From Rhodospirillales bacterium (GTDB taxonomy: Bacteria > Pseudomonadota > Alphaproteobacteria > Acetobacterales > Acetobacteraceae), in NCBI GenBank assembly GCA_017304945.1, contig JAFKLG010000064.1, positions 27,624 to 91,623 of the forward strand: a stretch of 64,000 nt of DNA, given 5' to 3'. Positions 35,907 through 46,066 of this stretch are shown here, piece by piece (the first letter of the stretch is position 1; each line of letters starts with the position of its first letter). The translations under genes were made by a program, and so were the position numbers. The notes beneath the pieces are model-generated. The model was not told the origin of the DNA and did not search any database. It saw only the letters and a list, made by a program, of their open reading frames with translations.

Positions 35907-36689
35907 ATGGACCTGGGTCTCAAGGGCAAGAAAGCCATCGTCTGCGCGGCCAGCAAGGGGCTCGGTCGTGCCTGCGCGCTGTCGCTGGCGCGGGAGGGCG
36001 TGGAACTGGTGATCACCGCCCGCACCGCAAGCGAGCTCGAGAAGACCGCCGCCGAGATCAGCAAGGAGACCGGCGTGAAGGTCACGCCCGTCGCCGGCGA
36101 CATCTCGACCGAAGCCGGCCGCGCCGCGGCACTCGCCGCCTGCCCGGCGCCCGACATCCTGGTGAACAATGCCGGCGGCCCGCCGCCCGGCGACTTCCGT
36201 GACTGGGAGCGCGAGGACTGGATCAAGGCGATTGATGCCAACATGCTGGCGCCGATCTTCCTGATCAAAGCCGTGGTTGACGGCATGTGCGAGCGCAAGT
36301 TCGGCCGCATCGTCAACATCACCTCGGCCTCGGTGAAGTCGCCGATCCCGGTGCTCGGCATGAGCAACGGCGCCCGCGCCGGGCTCACCGGCTTCGTCGC
36401 CGGCCTCGCCCGACAGGTCGCGCGCCACAACGTGCTGATCAACAACCTGCTGCCCGGCCCGTTCCTGACCGATCGGCTGCGCAGCGGCGCGGCCCATGAG
36501 GCCGGCAAGCGCAACGTGCCGGTGGACGAGGTGATCGCCGAACGCGCCAAGGCGACCCCCACCGGCCGGGTCGGCGATCCGGCGGAGTTCGGCGATGCCT
36601 GCGCCTTCCTCTGCTCCGCCAAGATCGGCTTCATCGTCGGGCACAACCTGCTGCTCGATGGCGGCGCGTTCAACTCCTCCATCGCCTGA
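35907..36689 (+). CDS. Atypical short-chain dehydrogenase lacking the YxxxK motif
   Basis: This 260-aa SDR has the cofactor site CAASKGLG (residues about 13-20) and VNNAGG. The catalytic Ser lies in NITSASVKSP. Where Tyr and Lys should follow, the sequence reads GMSNGARAGL, so Tyr is replaced by Met and Lys by Arg. A known SDR subgroup annotated as 3-oxoacyl-ACP reductase-like has this form. It may bind NAD(P) without classical catalysis. It is followed 3 bp later by the NRDE gene. Confidence 0.9.
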   Translation: MDLGLKGKKAIVCAASKGLGRACALSLAREGVELVITARTASELEKTAAEISKETGVKVTPVAGDISTEAGRAAALAACPAPDILVNNAGGPPPGDFRDWEREDWIKAIDANMLAPIFLIKAVVDGMCERKFGRIVNITSASVKSPIPVLGMSNGARAGLTGFVAGLARQVARHNVLINNLLPGPFLTDRLRSGAAHEAGKRNVPVDEVIAERAKATPTGRVGDPAEFGDACAFLCSAKIGFIVGHNLLLDGGAFNSSIA

Positions 36690-36692
36690 CTC

Positions 36693-37409
36693 GTGTGCAC
36701 GGTCGTCGTCCTGGTCCGGCCCGGCCATGCCTGGCCGGTGACGATCGCCGCCAATCGTGACGAGCAGCTCGCCCGTGCCTGGGATTCGCCCGGCGCATGG
36801 TGGCCCGATCACCCCGGGGTGATCGGCGGGCGGGACCGTAGCGCGGGCGGCACCTGGATGGCGCTGCACCGGACCGACGGCGTCGCCGCCGCGGTGCTGA
36901 ACCGGCCCGGCACGCTGGGCCCGCTCGCCGGCAAGCGCAGCCGGGGCGACCTGCCGCTCTGGGCGGTGAGCCGGGGCAGCGCGGCGGCCGGGGCGGCGGC
37001 GATCGGCGCGCTCGACGCGGCGGAGTGGCGCGGCTTCAACCTGGTGGTGGCCGACCGCGCGGGCGCGTATTTCGTGCGCGGCACCGGGTTTGGCCGCCCG
37101 GAAGTGCAGCCGCTGCCGGCGAGCCTGTCGGTGGTGACCGCGCACGACCCGAACGATCTCGAAAGCCCGCGCATCGCGCGCCATCTGCCGCGCTTCGCCG
37201 CCGCGGCGGCACCGGAGCCGGGGGACTGGAAGACGTGGCCGCGCCTGCTGGGCGACCGGTCCGGCGGGCTGCAGGAGCAGCTCGATATCGCGCCGCGGGG
37301 CGGGTTCGGCACGGTGTGCAGCAGCTTGCTGGCGCTGCCGGCCGAGGGGCCGCCGGTGTGGCTGTTCGCTCCCGGCCGGCCAGGAGAGACGCCGTTCACC
37401 GCCGTGTAG
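36693..37409 (+). CDS. NRDE/TANGO2-family protein
   Basis: This 238-aa protein starts at GTG 36693, giving an N-terminal Met-Cys. The family signature AANRDEQLAR follows VTIAA, then GGRDRSAGGTWMAL and LNRPGTLG. NRDE proteins have an Ntn-hydrolase-like N-terminal Cys. Eukaryotic TANGO2 is linked to heme and lipid trafficking; the bacterial role is unclear. It lies 3 bp after the SDR, in one transcript. Confidence 0.88.
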   Translation: MCTVVVLVRPGHAWPVTIAANRDEQLARAWDSPGAWWPDHPGVIGGRDRSAGGTWMALHRTDGVAAAVLNRPGTLGPLAGKRSRGDLPLWAVSRGSAAAGAAAIGALDAAEWRGFNLVVADRAGAYFVRGTGFGRPEVQPLPASLSVVTAHDPNDLESPRIARHLPRFAAAAAPEPGDWKTWPRLLGDRSGGLQEQLDIAPRGGFGTVCSSLLALPAEGPPVWLFAPGRPGETPFTAV

Positions 37410-37449
37410 CGGGCGGGAGGCTCCCCTGTCCGCGCGGCGTGCGCGCTCG

Positions 37450-37477
37450 CTTTGCCCGGGGGGGCACCGCTGCTATA
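37450..37477 (+). promoter_or_regulatory. Possible promoter upstream of purC
   Basis: TTGCCC (37450-37455), 16 bp, then TATACC (37472-37477) lies about 145 nt before the purC start, in the 211-bp gap after the NRDE gene. It is a moderate match to a sigma-70 site. No riboswitch-like structure was recognised in the leader. Confidence 0.3.
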
Positions 37478-37620
37478 CCGCCCCGGCCGTCCGCATGGGC
37501 GGCGCGTGGGGGTGTCCGGCCATGCTTGGCTTCGCCGGCGCCTCGCAGGCTTCGATTTGATCGCGTGAGTCACGGCTTCGGCAGGGACGCCTCCGCTCAT
37601 CACGCTCTAGGGGAACCGCG

Positions 37621-38385
37621 ATGGCCCGCCGCCGTCAGTTGTACGAAGGCAAAGCCAAGATCCTGTTCGAGGGGCCGGAGCCCGGCACGCTCGTGCAGTA
37701 TTTCAAGGACGACGCCACCGCGTTCAATGCCCAGAAGAAGGGCATCATCACCGGCAAGGGGGTGCTGAACAACCGCATCAGCGAGTACCTTATGATGCGG
37801 CTCGCCGAGATCGGCATCCCGACCCATTTCGTCCGGCGCCTCAACATGCGTGAGCAGTTGATCCGGGAAGTCGAGATCATCCCGCTCGAGATCGTGGTGC
37901 GCAACGTCGCCGCCGGCAGCCTGTCGCAGCGGCTGGGCATCCCGGAGGGCACGCGGCTGCCGCGCTCGATCATCGAGTACTACTATAAGAACGACGCGCT
38001 GAACGACCCGCTGGTGTCCGAGGAGCACATCACCTGCTTCGGCTGGGCCAACACCGCCGACATGGACGACATCGTCGCGCTGACCCTGCGGATCAACGAC
38101 TTCCTGACCGGCCTGTTCCTGGGGGTCGGCATCTCGCTGGTCGACTTCAAGCTGGAATACGGCCGCTTGTGGGAAAACGACGAGATGCGGATCGTGCTGG
38201 CCGACGAGATCAGTCCGGACAATTGCCGGTTGTGGGACAGCAAGACGAACGAGAAGATGGACAAGGACCGCTTCCGCCGCGACCTCGGCAAGGTCGAGGA
38301 GGCGTACCAGGAAGTGGCGAAGCGCCTGGGCATCCTGCCCGAGGCCGGCATGCGCGACCTCAAAGGCCCGGAGACGATGCAGTGA
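37621..38385 (+). CDS. purC: SAICAR synthetase
   Basis: This 254-aa enzyme joins CAIR and aspartate with ATP in purine synthesis. Signatures are [16 protein letters not shown] at the N-terminus (ATP loop), [26 protein letters not shown] and DFKLEYGR. The tail [15 protein letters not shown] is also typical. The stop overlaps the purS start by 4 bp (GTGA), placing it at the head of purCSQL. Confidence 0.97.
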   Translation: MARRRQLYEGKAKILFEGPEPGTLVQYFKDDATAFNAQKKGIITGKGVLNNRISEYLMMRLAEIGIPTHFVRRLNMREQLIREVEIIPLEIVVRNVAAGSLSQRLGIPEGTRLPRSIIEYYYKNDALNDPLVSEEHITCFGWANTADMDDIVALTLRINDFLTGLFLGVGISLVDFKLEYGRLWENDEMRIVLADEISPDNCRLWDSKTNEKMDKDRFRRDLGKVEEAYQEVAKRLGILPEAGMRDLKGPETMQ

Positions 38386-38624
38386 AGGCGACCGTGACCG
38401 TGATGTTGAAGGCGGGCGTGCTGGACCCGCAGGGCAAGGCGATTGCGCACGCCCTTGGGACGCTGGGCTTCAAGGGCGTGGAGGATGTCCGCGCCGGGAA
38501 GGTGATCGAGCTGGAGCTGGCCGAGACCGACCCCGACCGCGCCCGCGCCGCCGCCGAGGAGATGGCCCGCAAGCTGCTGGCCAACACGGTGATCGAGAGC
38601 TTCCGGGTGAGCCTGGATGGGTAG
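38382..38624 (+). CDS. purS: Phosphoribosylformylglycinamidine synthase subunit PurS
   Basis: This 80-aa protein starts at GTG 38382. PurS is the small bridge between PurL and PurQ in the three-part FGAM synthase. [20 protein letters not shown] at the start and [13 protein letters not shown] are family-typical. Its presence, with a short PurL and separate PurQ, shows the multi-subunit form of the enzyme. Confidence 0.95.
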   Translation: MKATVTVMLKAGVLDPQGKAIAHALGTLGFKGVEDVRAGKVIELELAETDPDRARAAAEEMARKLLANTVIESFRVSLDG

Positions 38625-38690
38625 CCGGCGGGCCGCACGCCTTTGCTCCGGGGCGGCGCCGGCGGGGGTGCCCACGCCGCCGCTCCATCC

Positions 38691-38768
38691 GTCATGGCCG
38701 GGCTCGACCCGGCCATCCTTTGCGGCACCGGTGCTGGTGAGGATGGCCGGGTCAGGCCCGGCCATGAC
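38691..38768. repeat. Composite 78-bp palindrome (facing pair)
   Basis: Arms at 38691-38718 and 38741-38768 are each palindromic and are reverse complements of one another apart from the central bases. The centre includes GCACCGGTGC. It sits in the 252-bp gap between purS and purQ. Similar pairs are at 42527 and 45990. Confidence 0.85.
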
Positions 38769-38876
38769 CGTGAGGGCGGTGCCTGCGCCCACCCCGCCAA
38801 ACCTTCCGGGCGTGACGGTATGGCACGCCCCCGCTGCCTCTTTCCGCCCTCAGCCCTCAATCGAGGACCGCCTGAC

Positions 38877-39560
38877 ATGAAAGCCGGCATCGTCATCTTC
38901 CCCGGCATCAACCGCGAGCGCGACATGGCCATCGCCCTGGCACAGTCCAGCGGCGAGGCCCCGCGCATGGTCTGGCACAAGGAGACCGACCTCTCCGGCC
39001 TCGACCTCGTGGTGATCCCCGGCGGCTTCTCCTTCGGCGACTACCTGCGCTGCGGCGCCATGGCCGCCCGCTCCCCCGTGATGCAGGCGGTGCACGACCA
39101 CGCCGCGCGCGGCGGCTACGTGCTGGGGGTCTGCAACGGGTTCCAGATCCTGGTCGAGGCCGGATTGCTGCCGGGCGCGCTGCTGCGCAACGCCTCGCTG
39201 CGCTTCCTGTCCATGGACTGCCATCTCCGCGTGGAGCGCAGCGATACCGTGTTCGCCAGCCGCTACCAGCGCAACCAGACCTTCCGCGCCGTCATGGCGC
39301 ATGGCGACGGCAACTATTTCGCCGACGACGCCACGCTCGATCGGCTGGAAGGGGAGGGGCTGGTCGCCTTCCGCTACGCGACGCCCCAGGGCGAGGTCAC
39401 GCCGGAGGCCAACCTGAACGGCTCCGTCCGGTCGATCGCCGGCATCTACACCCCCAACCTCCGGGTGCTGGGCCTGATGCCGCATCCCGAGGATCTGGTG
39501 GATCCGCTGATGGGCGGCGCCGACGGCAAGCCGCTGTTCGACGCGCTGGCGGCCGCGTGA
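38877..39560 (+). CDS. purQ: Phosphoribosylformylglycinamidine synthase subunit PurQ (glutaminase)
   Basis: From ATG 38877 the product is 227 aa. It is a class I glutamine amidotransferase that feeds ammonia to PurL. The nucleophile Cys is in [18 protein letters not shown] and the His/Glu pair in LMPHPED near the C-terminus. [14 protein letters not shown] is the oxyanion region. The stop overlaps the purL start. Confidence 0.97.
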   Translation: MKAGIVIFPGINRERDMAIALAQSSGEAPRMVWHKETDLSGLDLVVIPGGFSFGDYLRCGAMAARSPVMQAVHDHAARGGYVLGVCNGFQILVEAGLLPGALLRNASLRFLSMDCHLRVERSDTVFASRYQRNQTFRAVMAHGDGNYFADDATLDRLEGEGLVAFRYATPQGEVTPEANLNGSVRSIAGIYTPNLRVLGLMPHPEDLVDPLMGGADGKPLFDALAAA

Positions 39561-41752
39561 TGGCCCGCGAGGTCAACCAGCAACTCGCCCGCGAGTTCGG
39601 CCTCTCCGCCGAGGAATACGGCCGCGTCCTCGAGATCATGGGACGCACGCCCTCCTTCACCGAACTCGGCATCTTCTCGGTGATGTGGTCGGAGCACTGC
39701 TCCTACAAATCCTCCCGCGTCTGGCTGAAGCAACTGCCGACCAAGGCGCCCTGGGTGATCCACGGGCCCGGTGAGAACGCCGGCGTGGTCGATATCGGCG
39801 ACGGGCTCGCCGCCGTCTTCAAGATGGAGAGCCACAACCACCCGAGTTTCATCGAGCCCTACCAGGGCGCGGCGACCGGCGTCGGCGGCATCCTGCGCGA
39901 CGTGTTCACCATGGGCGCGCGCCCGGTCGCCAACCTGAACGCGCTGCGCTTCGGCCGGCCGGAGAACCCGCGCACGAAGCGCGTGGTCGACGGCGTGGTG
40001 CGCGGCATCGGCGGCTACGGCAACTGCGTCGGCGTGCCGACCGTGGGCGGGGAGATCAACTTCCACCGCGCCTATGACGGCAATCCGCTGGTCAATGCCA
40101 TGACCGTCGGCATCGCCTCGAAGGACCGCATCTTCCTCTCGGCCGCGGCCGGGATCGGCAACCCCGTGGTCTATGTCGGCTCCAAGACCGGGCGCGACGG
40201 CATCCATGGCGCCACCATGGCCTCCGCCGAGTTCGGCGCCGACTCGGAGGAGAAGCGGCCGACTGTCCAGGTGGGCGACCCGTTCACCGAGAAGCTGCTG
40301 ATTGAGGCCTGTCTCGAGCTGATGGCGACCGACGCCATCGTCGCGATCCAGGACATGGGGGCCGCCGGCCTGACCAGCTCCTCGGTCGAGATGGCCGGCA
40401 AGGGCGGCGTCGGCATCGAGCTCGACATCGACCAGGTCCCGGCGCGCGAGACCGGCATGAGCGCCTATGAGTTCATGCTGTCCGAGAGCCAGGAGCGCAT
40501 GCTGATGGTGCTGCGCCCCGACCGGGAAGACGTGGCGCGCGCCATCTTCGAGAAATGGGATCTCGACTTCGCGGTGATCGGTCACCTGACCGATACCGGC
40601 CGGATCACCGTCAAGCACCAGGGCCGCATCGAGGCCGACATCCCGCTCGCGCCGCTGGCCGACCAGGCGCCGCTCTACCACCGGCCGACCGCCGAGACGC
40701 CGAAGGGCGAGAAGCTGAACCCGGCCCGCATCGAGGACCGGGTCGGCCTGACCCGCGCGCTGCAGACGCTGATCGCCTGCCCGGACCTGTGCTCCCGCCG
40801 CTGGGTCTGGGACCAGTACGACAGCAGCGTGGGTGGCCAGACGGTGAAGCGCCCCGGCGCCGCCGACGCCGCGGTGGTGAAGCTCGAGGGGCTGAAGCGT
40901 GCCATTGCCCTCACCACCGACTGCACCCCGCGCTACTGCGCCGCCGACCCGGAAGCGGGCGGCATGCAGGCGGTCGCCGAGGCCTGGCGCAACCTGACCG
41001 CGGTGGGCGCCCGCCCGCTCGCCATCACCGACAACATGAATTTCGGCAATCCCGAGAAGCCGGAGATCATGGGTCAGTTCGCCGCCGCGATCCGCGGCAT
41101 GGCCGCCGCCTGCGAGGCGCTCGACTTCCCGGTCGTGTCGGGCAACGTCTCGCTCTACAACGAGACGGAGGGGCGCGGCATCCTGCCCACGCCGGCGATC
41201 GGCGGCCTCGGCGTGCTGGAGGACGCCGCCCAGGCGGTCGGCCTCGCGCTCCCGCCCTGGCTCGACCTCGTCCTGCTCGGCACCACCAAGGGCTGGATCG
41301 GCCAGTCGCTCTGGCTGCGCGAGATCGCCGGGCGGGAGGATGGGGCGCCGCCGCCGGTCGACCTCGCGGCCGAACGCGCGGTGGGCGACTTCGTGCGCAA
41401 CCAGATCCTGGCCGGCACCGTCCGCGCCTGCCACGACGTCTCCGACGGCGGCGTGCTGGTGGCGATTGCCGAGATGTGCATCGCGAGCGGCGTGGGCGCG
41501 CGGCTCGCCACCCATCCGCGCGACATTCCCGGCCACGCCTTCTGGTTCGGGGAGGATCAGGGCCGCTATCTGGTCGCGGTTCCCGACGGCGCCGCGTTCA
41601 TCCGCGCCGCCGAGGTCGCCAGCGTGCCGGCGATGCGGATCGCCACCTCGGGCGGGCAGGATTTGACACTCCCCGATGGCGGCACAATATCGGTCAAGGC
41701 TTTGCGCGACGCGCACGAGCGCTTCTTTCCCGCCTGGATGGAAGGCGGCTGA
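39560..41752 (+). CDS. purL: Phosphoribosylformylglycinamidine synthase subunit PurL
   Basis: The start is ATG 39560, overlapping the purQ stop (TGATG); GTG 39557 is also in frame. The product is 730 aa, the small-PurL length. Signatures are [39 protein letters not shown] and the second-half [11 protein letters not shown]. It uses ATP to turn FGAR into FGAM. Both halves of the internal pseudo-dimer are complete. Confidence 0.97.
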   Translation: MAREVNQQLAREFGLSAEEYGRVLEIMGRTPSFTELGIFSVMWSEHCSYKSSRVWLKQLPTKAPWVIHGPGENAGVVDIGDGLAAVFKMESHNHPSFIEPYQGAATGVGGILRDVFTMGARPVANLNALRFGRPENPRTKRVVDGVVRGIGGYGNCVGVPTVGGEINFHRAYDGNPLVNAMTVGIASKDRIFLSAAAGIGNPVVYVGSKTGRDGIHGATMASAEFGADSEEKRPTVQVGDPFTEKLLIEACLELMATDAIVAIQDMGAAGLTSSSVEMAGKGGVGIELDIDQVPARETGMSAYEFMLSESQERMLMVLRPDREDVARAIFEKWDLDFAVIGHLTDTGRITVKHQGRIEADIPLAPLADQAPLYHRPTAETPKGEKLNPARIEDRVGLTRALQTLIACPDLCSRRWVWDQYDSSVGGQTVKRPGAADAAVVKLEGLKRAIALTTDCTPRYCAADPEAGGMQAVAEAWRNLTAVGARPLAITDNMNFGNPEKPEIMGQFAAAIRGMAAACEALDFPVVSGNVSLYNETEGRGILPTPAIGGLGVLEDAAQAVGLALPPWLDLVLLGTTKGWIGQSLWLREIAGREDGAPPPVDLAAERAVGDFVRNQILAGTVRACHDVSDGGVLVAIAEMCIASGVGARLATHPRDIPGHAFWFGEDQGRYLVAVPDGAAFIRAAEVASVPAMRIATSGGQDLTLPDGGTISVKALRDAHERFFPAWMEGG

Positions 41753-41780
41753 GCGGCGCGCAACAGGGAGATAGACGCGG

Positions 41781-42011
41781 ATGGCGATGGCGGCGAGCGA
41801 GATCGAGGCGCTGATCAAGGCGGCGCTCCCAGACGCCCGCGTGACCGTGGAAGATCTCGCCGGCGACGGCGACCACTACGCCGCGACGGTGGTCTCGGAG
41901 CAGTTCCGAGGGCTGTCGCGGGTGAAGCAGCATCAGATTGTCTACGCGGCGCTGCGCGGGCGGATGGGCGGTGAGCTCCATGCCCTCGCGCTGCAGACCG
42001 CGGCACCGTAA
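41781..42011 (+). CDS. BolA-family protein
   Basis: This 76-aa protein starts at ATG 41781 behind GGGAG. The BolA fold is seen in DARVTVEDLAGDGDHYAATV and the nucleic-acid/Fe-S face RVKQHQIVYAAL. The family His in HQIVY is present. It lies 18 bp before a monothiol glutaredoxin, its usual partner: BolA-Grx complexes bind a [2Fe-2S] cluster and regulate iron use. It is closer to the short BolA/IbaG type. Confidence 0.93.
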   Translation: MAMAASEIEALIKAALPDARVTVEDLAGDGDHYAATVVSEQFRGLSRVKQHQIVYAALRGRMGGELHALALQTAAP

Positions 42012-42029
42012 CCGTCAGGAGTCCACACG

Positions 42030-42368
42030 ATGGCCGACACCGTTTTCGACCGCATCAAGGGCGATATCGAGGGGAACGACGTGTTCCTCTACATGAAGGG
42101 CACCCCGCTGTTCCCGCAATGCGGCTTTTCCGCTCGCGTGGTGCAGATCCTGTCGCATGTCGGCGTGCCGTTCCAGTCGGCCAACGTGCTGGAGGACATG
42201 GAGCTGCGCGAGGGCGTCAAGCAGTTCTCCAACTGGCCGACCATCCCGCAGCTCTACGTCAAGGGCGAGTTCGTCGGCGGCTGCGACATCGTGACCGAGA
42301 TGTTCCAGTCGGGCGAGCTGGAGACGATGCTCTCCGAGAAGGGCGTCGCGACGAAGGCCCAGGCCTGA
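42030..42368 (+). CDS. grxD: Monothiol glutaredoxin (Grx4/GrxD type)
   Basis: This 112-aa protein has the CGFS active site (Cys31-Ser34), [19 protein letters not shown] and the TVP-like TIP loop. Grx4-type proteins assemble and deliver [2Fe-2S] clusters rather than reduce disulfides. Adjacent bolA supports this role. The 573 bp after it (42369-42941) contain no supported gene, only repeats. Confidence 0.96.
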   Translation: MADTVFDRIKGDIEGNDVFLYMKGTPLFPQCGFSARVVQILSHVGVPFQSANVLEDMELREGVKQFSNWPTIPQLYVKGEFVGGCDIVTEMFQSGELETMLSEKGVATKAQA

Positions 42369-42380
42369 CCCTCGTCTGAC

Positions 42381-42473
42381 TAGGCGAGGCGGGGCGCGAC
42401 TGAGCGCGGCAGGGCGAGAGAGGCGGGGCGAGTGAGGCAGGGCGACTAAGGCAGGGCGATCGAGGCGGGGCAA
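42381..42473. repeat. Imperfect tandem repeat, period about 14 bp
   Basis: Five to six copies of a TGAGGCAGGGCGAC-like unit follow the glutaredoxin gene. Copies vary at two to four positions. It is noncoding, within a GC-rich gap that also holds a palindrome pair. Confidence 0.65.
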
Positions 42474-42526
42474 GGCGCGACCAGGCCCCGTCCGCCTCCG
42501 ACCTCCCGTCGCCTCCCGACCCACCC

Positions 42527-42682
42527 GTCATGGCCGGGCTCGACCCGGCCATCCCCACGGGCACCGACTTCGCGTCGTGACGGAGGCCTCATCCAAGTGC
42601 CATGTCTTGCCCCAGGGCTGGCTGATCCGGTTGTTCACCGGCATCGCGTGGCGGGGATGGCCGGCTCAAGGCCGGCCATGAC
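42527..42682. repeat. Dispersed palindrome pair (156 bp span)
   Basis: The left arm 42527-42554 is identical to 38691-38718. The right arm 42655-42682 (GGATGGCCGGCTCAAGGCCG onward) faces it. About 100 bp of unrelated sequence lie between. No gene is seen in the whole 42369-42941 gap. Confidence 0.82.
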
Positions 42683-42941
42683 GGGTGTGGTCGTCCCGGA
42701 CCGCGCCGCACGCCTCCCACCGCACGTCCGCTGCCGCACATCCCCTGGGCTCCATTCCCGCCGCCGATTCTCCCTTGCCGCACGCCTGCCGCCGTATGCC
42801 TCTCGCTGGACGGCCCCGCCGCGCGTTTCTCCTCGCACGCCCGCGGGCTCCATCCCCCCGCCGCGCCTCCCACTCCCGTTAACCCCCCCTGCACCCGCCC
42901 CGACGCAAGCTGCGCCCCCCAGGCCGTGGGCGTAGGCGCGC

Positions 42942-43913
42942 ATGCTGATCGGGATCGTCACCCCCGCCTACAACGCGTCCGAGACGATCGAGGCCACGAT
43001 CGCCTCCGTCCAGGCGCAAAGCCATCCCGACTGGCGCATGGTCGTGGTCGACGATGGCTCGACCGACGGCACCGCCGACCGGGTCGAGGCCGTTGCGGAT
43101 GCGCGCGTCAGCCTCGTCCGCCAGGCGCATGGGGGCGTCTCCGCCGCCCGCAACCACGGCCTGCGCACGCTCCCGGCCGAGGCCTATCTGTTCCTCGACG
43201 CCGACGACCGGCTGACGCCGCATGCGCTCGACCTGCTCGCGAGCACGCTCGAATCCTGCCCCTGGGCCGCCGCCGCGGTCGGAGCCTATCGCTTCGCCGG
43301 CGGCACCGGCCCGGCCCGCCGGACCCGGCGCCCCCGTGGCGGCGACCTGCTGGCCGCCCTGCTGCACCGGAACTGCTTCGTCAATGGCGGCCACGTGCTG
43401 CTCCGCGCCGAGGCGGTGCAGGCCGCCGGCGGCTTCGACCCCACCTTGCGCTTCGGGGAGGACTGGGAGTTCTGGGTGCGCATCGGCCTGCGCGGTCAGT
43501 TCGTCGCGGTGCCCGCCCGATACCCGGTCCTGCAGGTGCGGCAGCGCCCCGACGGCGCCTATGCGCGCCTCGCCACCGATCCGGCAGCCTATCGGCGCTG
43601 CCTCGACGTCATCTACGGCAATCCGGCGCTCGCCGCGCAGATGTCGGCGGACCGGCGCGCGCGCCTCGCCCATCGCGCCGACGCGGAGGCGCGCTGGGTG
43701 ATCGGGCGGGAACTGATCCGGCACGGTCGCCGCGCCGACGGGATGGGCTGGCTGCGCCAGTCGGTCGCCCTCGCGCCGACGCCGCGCCGGCTCGCCGCGC
43801 TCACGCTGGCGCCGCTGCTGCAGCATCTGCCGCCCGCCTGGCGCGGCGGCTTCCGCCCCTACGCGCCCGCCCCGTGCGCCGATTCCGTCGCGGAGAGCGT
43901 CGCCGACGGGTGA
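42942..43913 (+). CDS. Family 2 glycosyltransferase
   Basis: This 323-aa GT-A enzyme has IGIVTPAYNASETI at the N-terminus, DDGSTD (37-42) and the metal-binding LDADDR (85-90). FGEDWEFWVRIGL carries the likely catalytic ED. There is no membrane segment. It transfers a sugar to an unknown acceptor, probably a surface glycan. It stands alone, with no glycan cluster nearby, and the long repeat-rich gap upstream isolates it from the glutaredoxin gene. Confidence 0.92.
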   Translation: MLIGIVTPAYNASETIEATIASVQAQSHPDWRMVVVDDGSTDGTADRVEAVADARVSLVRQAHGGVSAARNHGLRTLPAEAYLFLDADDRLTPHALDLLASTLESCPWAAAAVGAYRFAGGTGPARRTRRPRGGDLLAALLHRNCFVNGGHVLLRAEAVQAAGGFDPTLRFGEDWEFWVRIGLRGQFVAVPARYPVLQVRQRPDGAYARLATDPAAYRRCLDVIYGNPALAAQMSADRRARLAHRADAEARWVIGRELIRHGRRADGMGWLRQSVALAPTPRRLAALTLAPLLQHLPPAWRGGFRPYAPAPCADSVAESVADG

Positions 43914-43968
43914 CGAGCCGGCGGCGGCCCGTCTACCATCGCCCCCGTCCCGAACGGGGAGACTGCGC

Positions 43969-44154
43969 ATGACCGACGACGAACGGCTCGATCACCTGAT
44001 CGCGGCCGGCACCGAGACCCTGGGCCTGCACGTGCAACCCGAGTGGCTGCCCGCCATCCGCCTGCATCTCGGCATCTCCCTCCGCCACGCCGCCACCGTT
44101 CTCGGGGCGCCGCTGCCGGACGAGGCCGATCCCGCGCCGGTCTTCGTCGCGTGA
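43969..44154 (+). CDS. atzG: AtzG-like small subunit (DUF4089)
   Basis: This 61-aa protein has the compact helical pattern of AtzG/HpxX (VQPEWLPAIRLHLGISLRHA). AtzG binds the amidase AtzE and is needed for its activity. The stop overlaps the amidase start by 4 bp (GTGA), as expected for a complex. The symbol follows the atrazine-pathway naming; the native substrate here may be 1-carboxybiuret or oxalurate. Confidence 0.85.
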   Translation: MTDDERLDHLIAAGTETLGLHVQPEWLPAIRLHLGISLRHAATVLGAPLPDEADPAPVFVA

Positions 44155-45548
44155 GCCGTCCTGGCGCCGCCGCCCTGGCGGCCGAAGTCGCGCGCGGCGC
44201 GCAATCCGCCGTCGCGGTGATCGAGGCGACCCTCGCGCGGATCGAGCGTCTCGACCCGAAGCTCTGCGCCTTCACCGACGTGACCGCCGAGCGTGCCCGC
44301 GCCCAGGCCGCCCTGGTGGACGCGGCACGCGCCCGCGGCCAGGCGCTGGGCCCGCTCGCCGGCGTGCCTTTCGCGGTCAAGAACCTGATCGACGTGGCCG
44401 GCCTGCCCACCCGCGCCGGATCGCGCATCAACCGCGACCACCCGCCGGCCACCGCCGACGCCACCCTGGTGCGCCGGTTGGAGTCCGCCGGCGCGATCCT
44501 GGTGGGCGCGCTGAACATGGGCGAATACGCCTACGACTTCACCGGCGAGAACGCGCATGACGGCGCGTCGCGCAATCCGCACGACCTTGCGCGCATGAGC
44601 GGCGGGTCGTCGGGCGGGTCCGGGGCGGCGGTCGGCGGCGGCTTGGTGCCGCTGGCGCTCGGCTCCGACACCAACGGCTCCATCCGCGTGCCCGCCTCGT
44701 TCTGCGGCATCTTCGGCCTGAAGCCGACCTATGGCCGGCTGTCGCGTGCCGGCAGCTTCCCCTTCGTGTCCAGCCTCGACCATCTCGGCCCGTTCGCGCG
44801 CTCCGTGCGCGACCTCGCCTTAGCCTACGATGCGATGCAGGGGCCCGATCCGGCCGATCCGGTCTGCGTCGATCGCGCGCCCGATCCCGCCATCCCGGCG
44901 CTGGAGCAAGGAGAAGCGGGGCTGCGCGTCGCGGTCGCGGGCGGCTACTTCCAGGAGGGCGCCGCGCCCGAGGCGCTCGACGCGCTCCACCGCGTTGCCG
45001 CCGCGCTGCAGGCGACCCGCACCGTCACGCTGCCCGATGCCGCAAGCGCCCGCGCGGCGGCCTATGTGATCACCACCACCGAGGGCGCGGCGCTGCATCT
45101 GGAGCGCCTGCGCAAGCGGCCGCAGGATTTCGACCCCGACGTGCGCGACCGGCTGATCGCCGGCGCGCTGGTGCCCGCGGTCGCGGTGACCCAGGCACAG
45201 AAGTTCCGCCGCTGGTTCCGCGCCGCGCTGCGTGGCCTGTTCCAGGAGGTGGACGCGATCCTCGCCCCCGCCACGCCGTGCACCGCGCCGCTGATCGGCC
45301 AGAAGACGTTCGTGCTCAATGGGCAGGAACAGCCGCTGCGCCCGAATATTGGAGTGTATACCCAGCCGATCTCGTTCATCGGCCTGCCGGTGGTGACCGT
45401 GCCGGTCTTCCCCGCGACCGGCCTGCCGATCGGCGTGCAGATCATCGCCCCCGCCTGGCGGGAGGACATCGCGCTGCGCCTCGCCCACGCCCTCGAGCAG
45501 CAGGGCGTCGTGCAAGCGCGGCCGTCACCGCTCGAGGAGCTTGCCTGA
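44151..45548 (+). CDS. atzE: Amidase-signature hydrolase, AtzE/HpxY-like
   Basis: This 465-aa protein starts at GTG 44151. The catalytic triad of the amidase family is complete: Lys77 ([11 protein letters not shown]), Ser153 (GGSSGGSG) and Ser177 ([15 protein letters not shown]). It hydrolyses an amide in the cytoplasm. Its position between AtzG-like and AtzH-like genes points to ureide or biuret breakdown rather than Glu-tRNA amidotransferase. The other end overlaps the next gene (TGATG). Confidence 0.92.
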   Translation: MSRPGAAALAAEVARGAQSAVAVIEATLARIERLDPKLCAFTDVTAERARAQAALVDAARARGQALGPLAGVPFAVKNLIDVAGLPTRAGSRINRDHPPATADATLVRRLESAGAILVGALNMGEYAYDFTGENAHDGASRNPHDLARMSGGSSGGSGAAVGGGLVPLALGSDTNGSIRVPASFCGIFGLKPTYGRLSRAGSFPFVSSLDHLGPFARSVRDLALAYDAMQGPDPADPVCVDRAPDPAIPALEQGEAGLRVAVAGGYFQEGAAPEALDALHRVAAALQATRTVTLPDAASARAAAYVITTTEGAALHLERLRKRPQDFDPDVRDRLIAGALVPAVAVTQAQKFRRWFRAALRGLFQEVDAILAPATPCTAPLIGQKTFVLNGQEQPLRPNIGVYTQPISFIGLPVVTVPVFPATGLPIGVQIIAPAWREDIALRLAHALEQQGVVQARPSPLEELA

Positions 45549-45928
45549 TGGAGATCGACATTCCCGCGGTGAAGGCCGAGGTCGAGGCCGCCTTCGCCCG
45601 CTACGAGGCGGCGCTCACCAGCAACGACGTCGAGACCTTGCAGGCGCTGTTCTGGGCCGATCCGCACACCATCCGCTACGGCATCGCCGAGAACCTGTAC
45701 GGGCATGAGGAGATCGGCCGGTTCCGCGCCGCCCGCTCCCCGGTGGGGCTGGAGCGGCGCATCTTCCGCACGGTGATCACCACCTACGGGCGCGACTGCG
45801 CGACCGCCTCCACCTTGTTCGAACGCCCGACCGTGCCCGGCAAGGTCGGGCGGCAGATGCAGACCTGGGTGCGGATGCCGGAAGGGTGGCGCATCGTCGC
45901 CGCGCATGTGAGCCTGATCGACGCCTAA
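45548..45928 (+). CDS. atzH: AtzH/HpxZ-like protein (DUF3225)
   Basis: This 126-aa protein has the SnoaL/NTF2-like fold ([40 protein letters not shown]). AtzH is a 1,3-dicarboxyurea deamidase, and HpxZ is linked to oxalurate catabolism. Overlap with the amidase gene shows a single translation-coupled unit of three. Confidence 0.87.
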   Translation: MEIDIPAVKAEVEAAFARYEAALTSNDVETLQALFWADPHTIRYGIAENLYGHEEIGRFRAARSPVGLERRIFRTVITTYGRDCATASTLFERPTVPGKVGRQMQTWVRMPEGWRIVAAHVSLIDA

Positions 45929-45989
45929 CCGAAGCGCGACGCTGCCGGCCGGGCCGGTCGCCCATTCGGGCCGGGGCTGTCCCTTTTAC

Positions 45990-46066
45990 GTCATGGCCGG
46001 GCTTGTCCCGGCCATCCCCACCAGCACCCTGCCTCGGGGATGGCCGGCACGACTTCCAGCCATGAC
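45990..46066. repeat. Dispersed palindrome pair
   Basis: The left arm 45990-46017 and the right arm 46038-46066 face each other as in the copy at 38691. The right arm is less exact (GATGGCCGGCACGACTTCCA). It lies in the 239-bp gap between atzH and the threonine aldolase gene. Confidence 0.8.

Noticed and set aside
42369..42941. Possible small genes in the 573-bp gap after the glutaredoxin
   Set aside because: All frames are short, Arg/Pro-rich and built on tandem and palindromic repeats; none has a convincing ribosome site.
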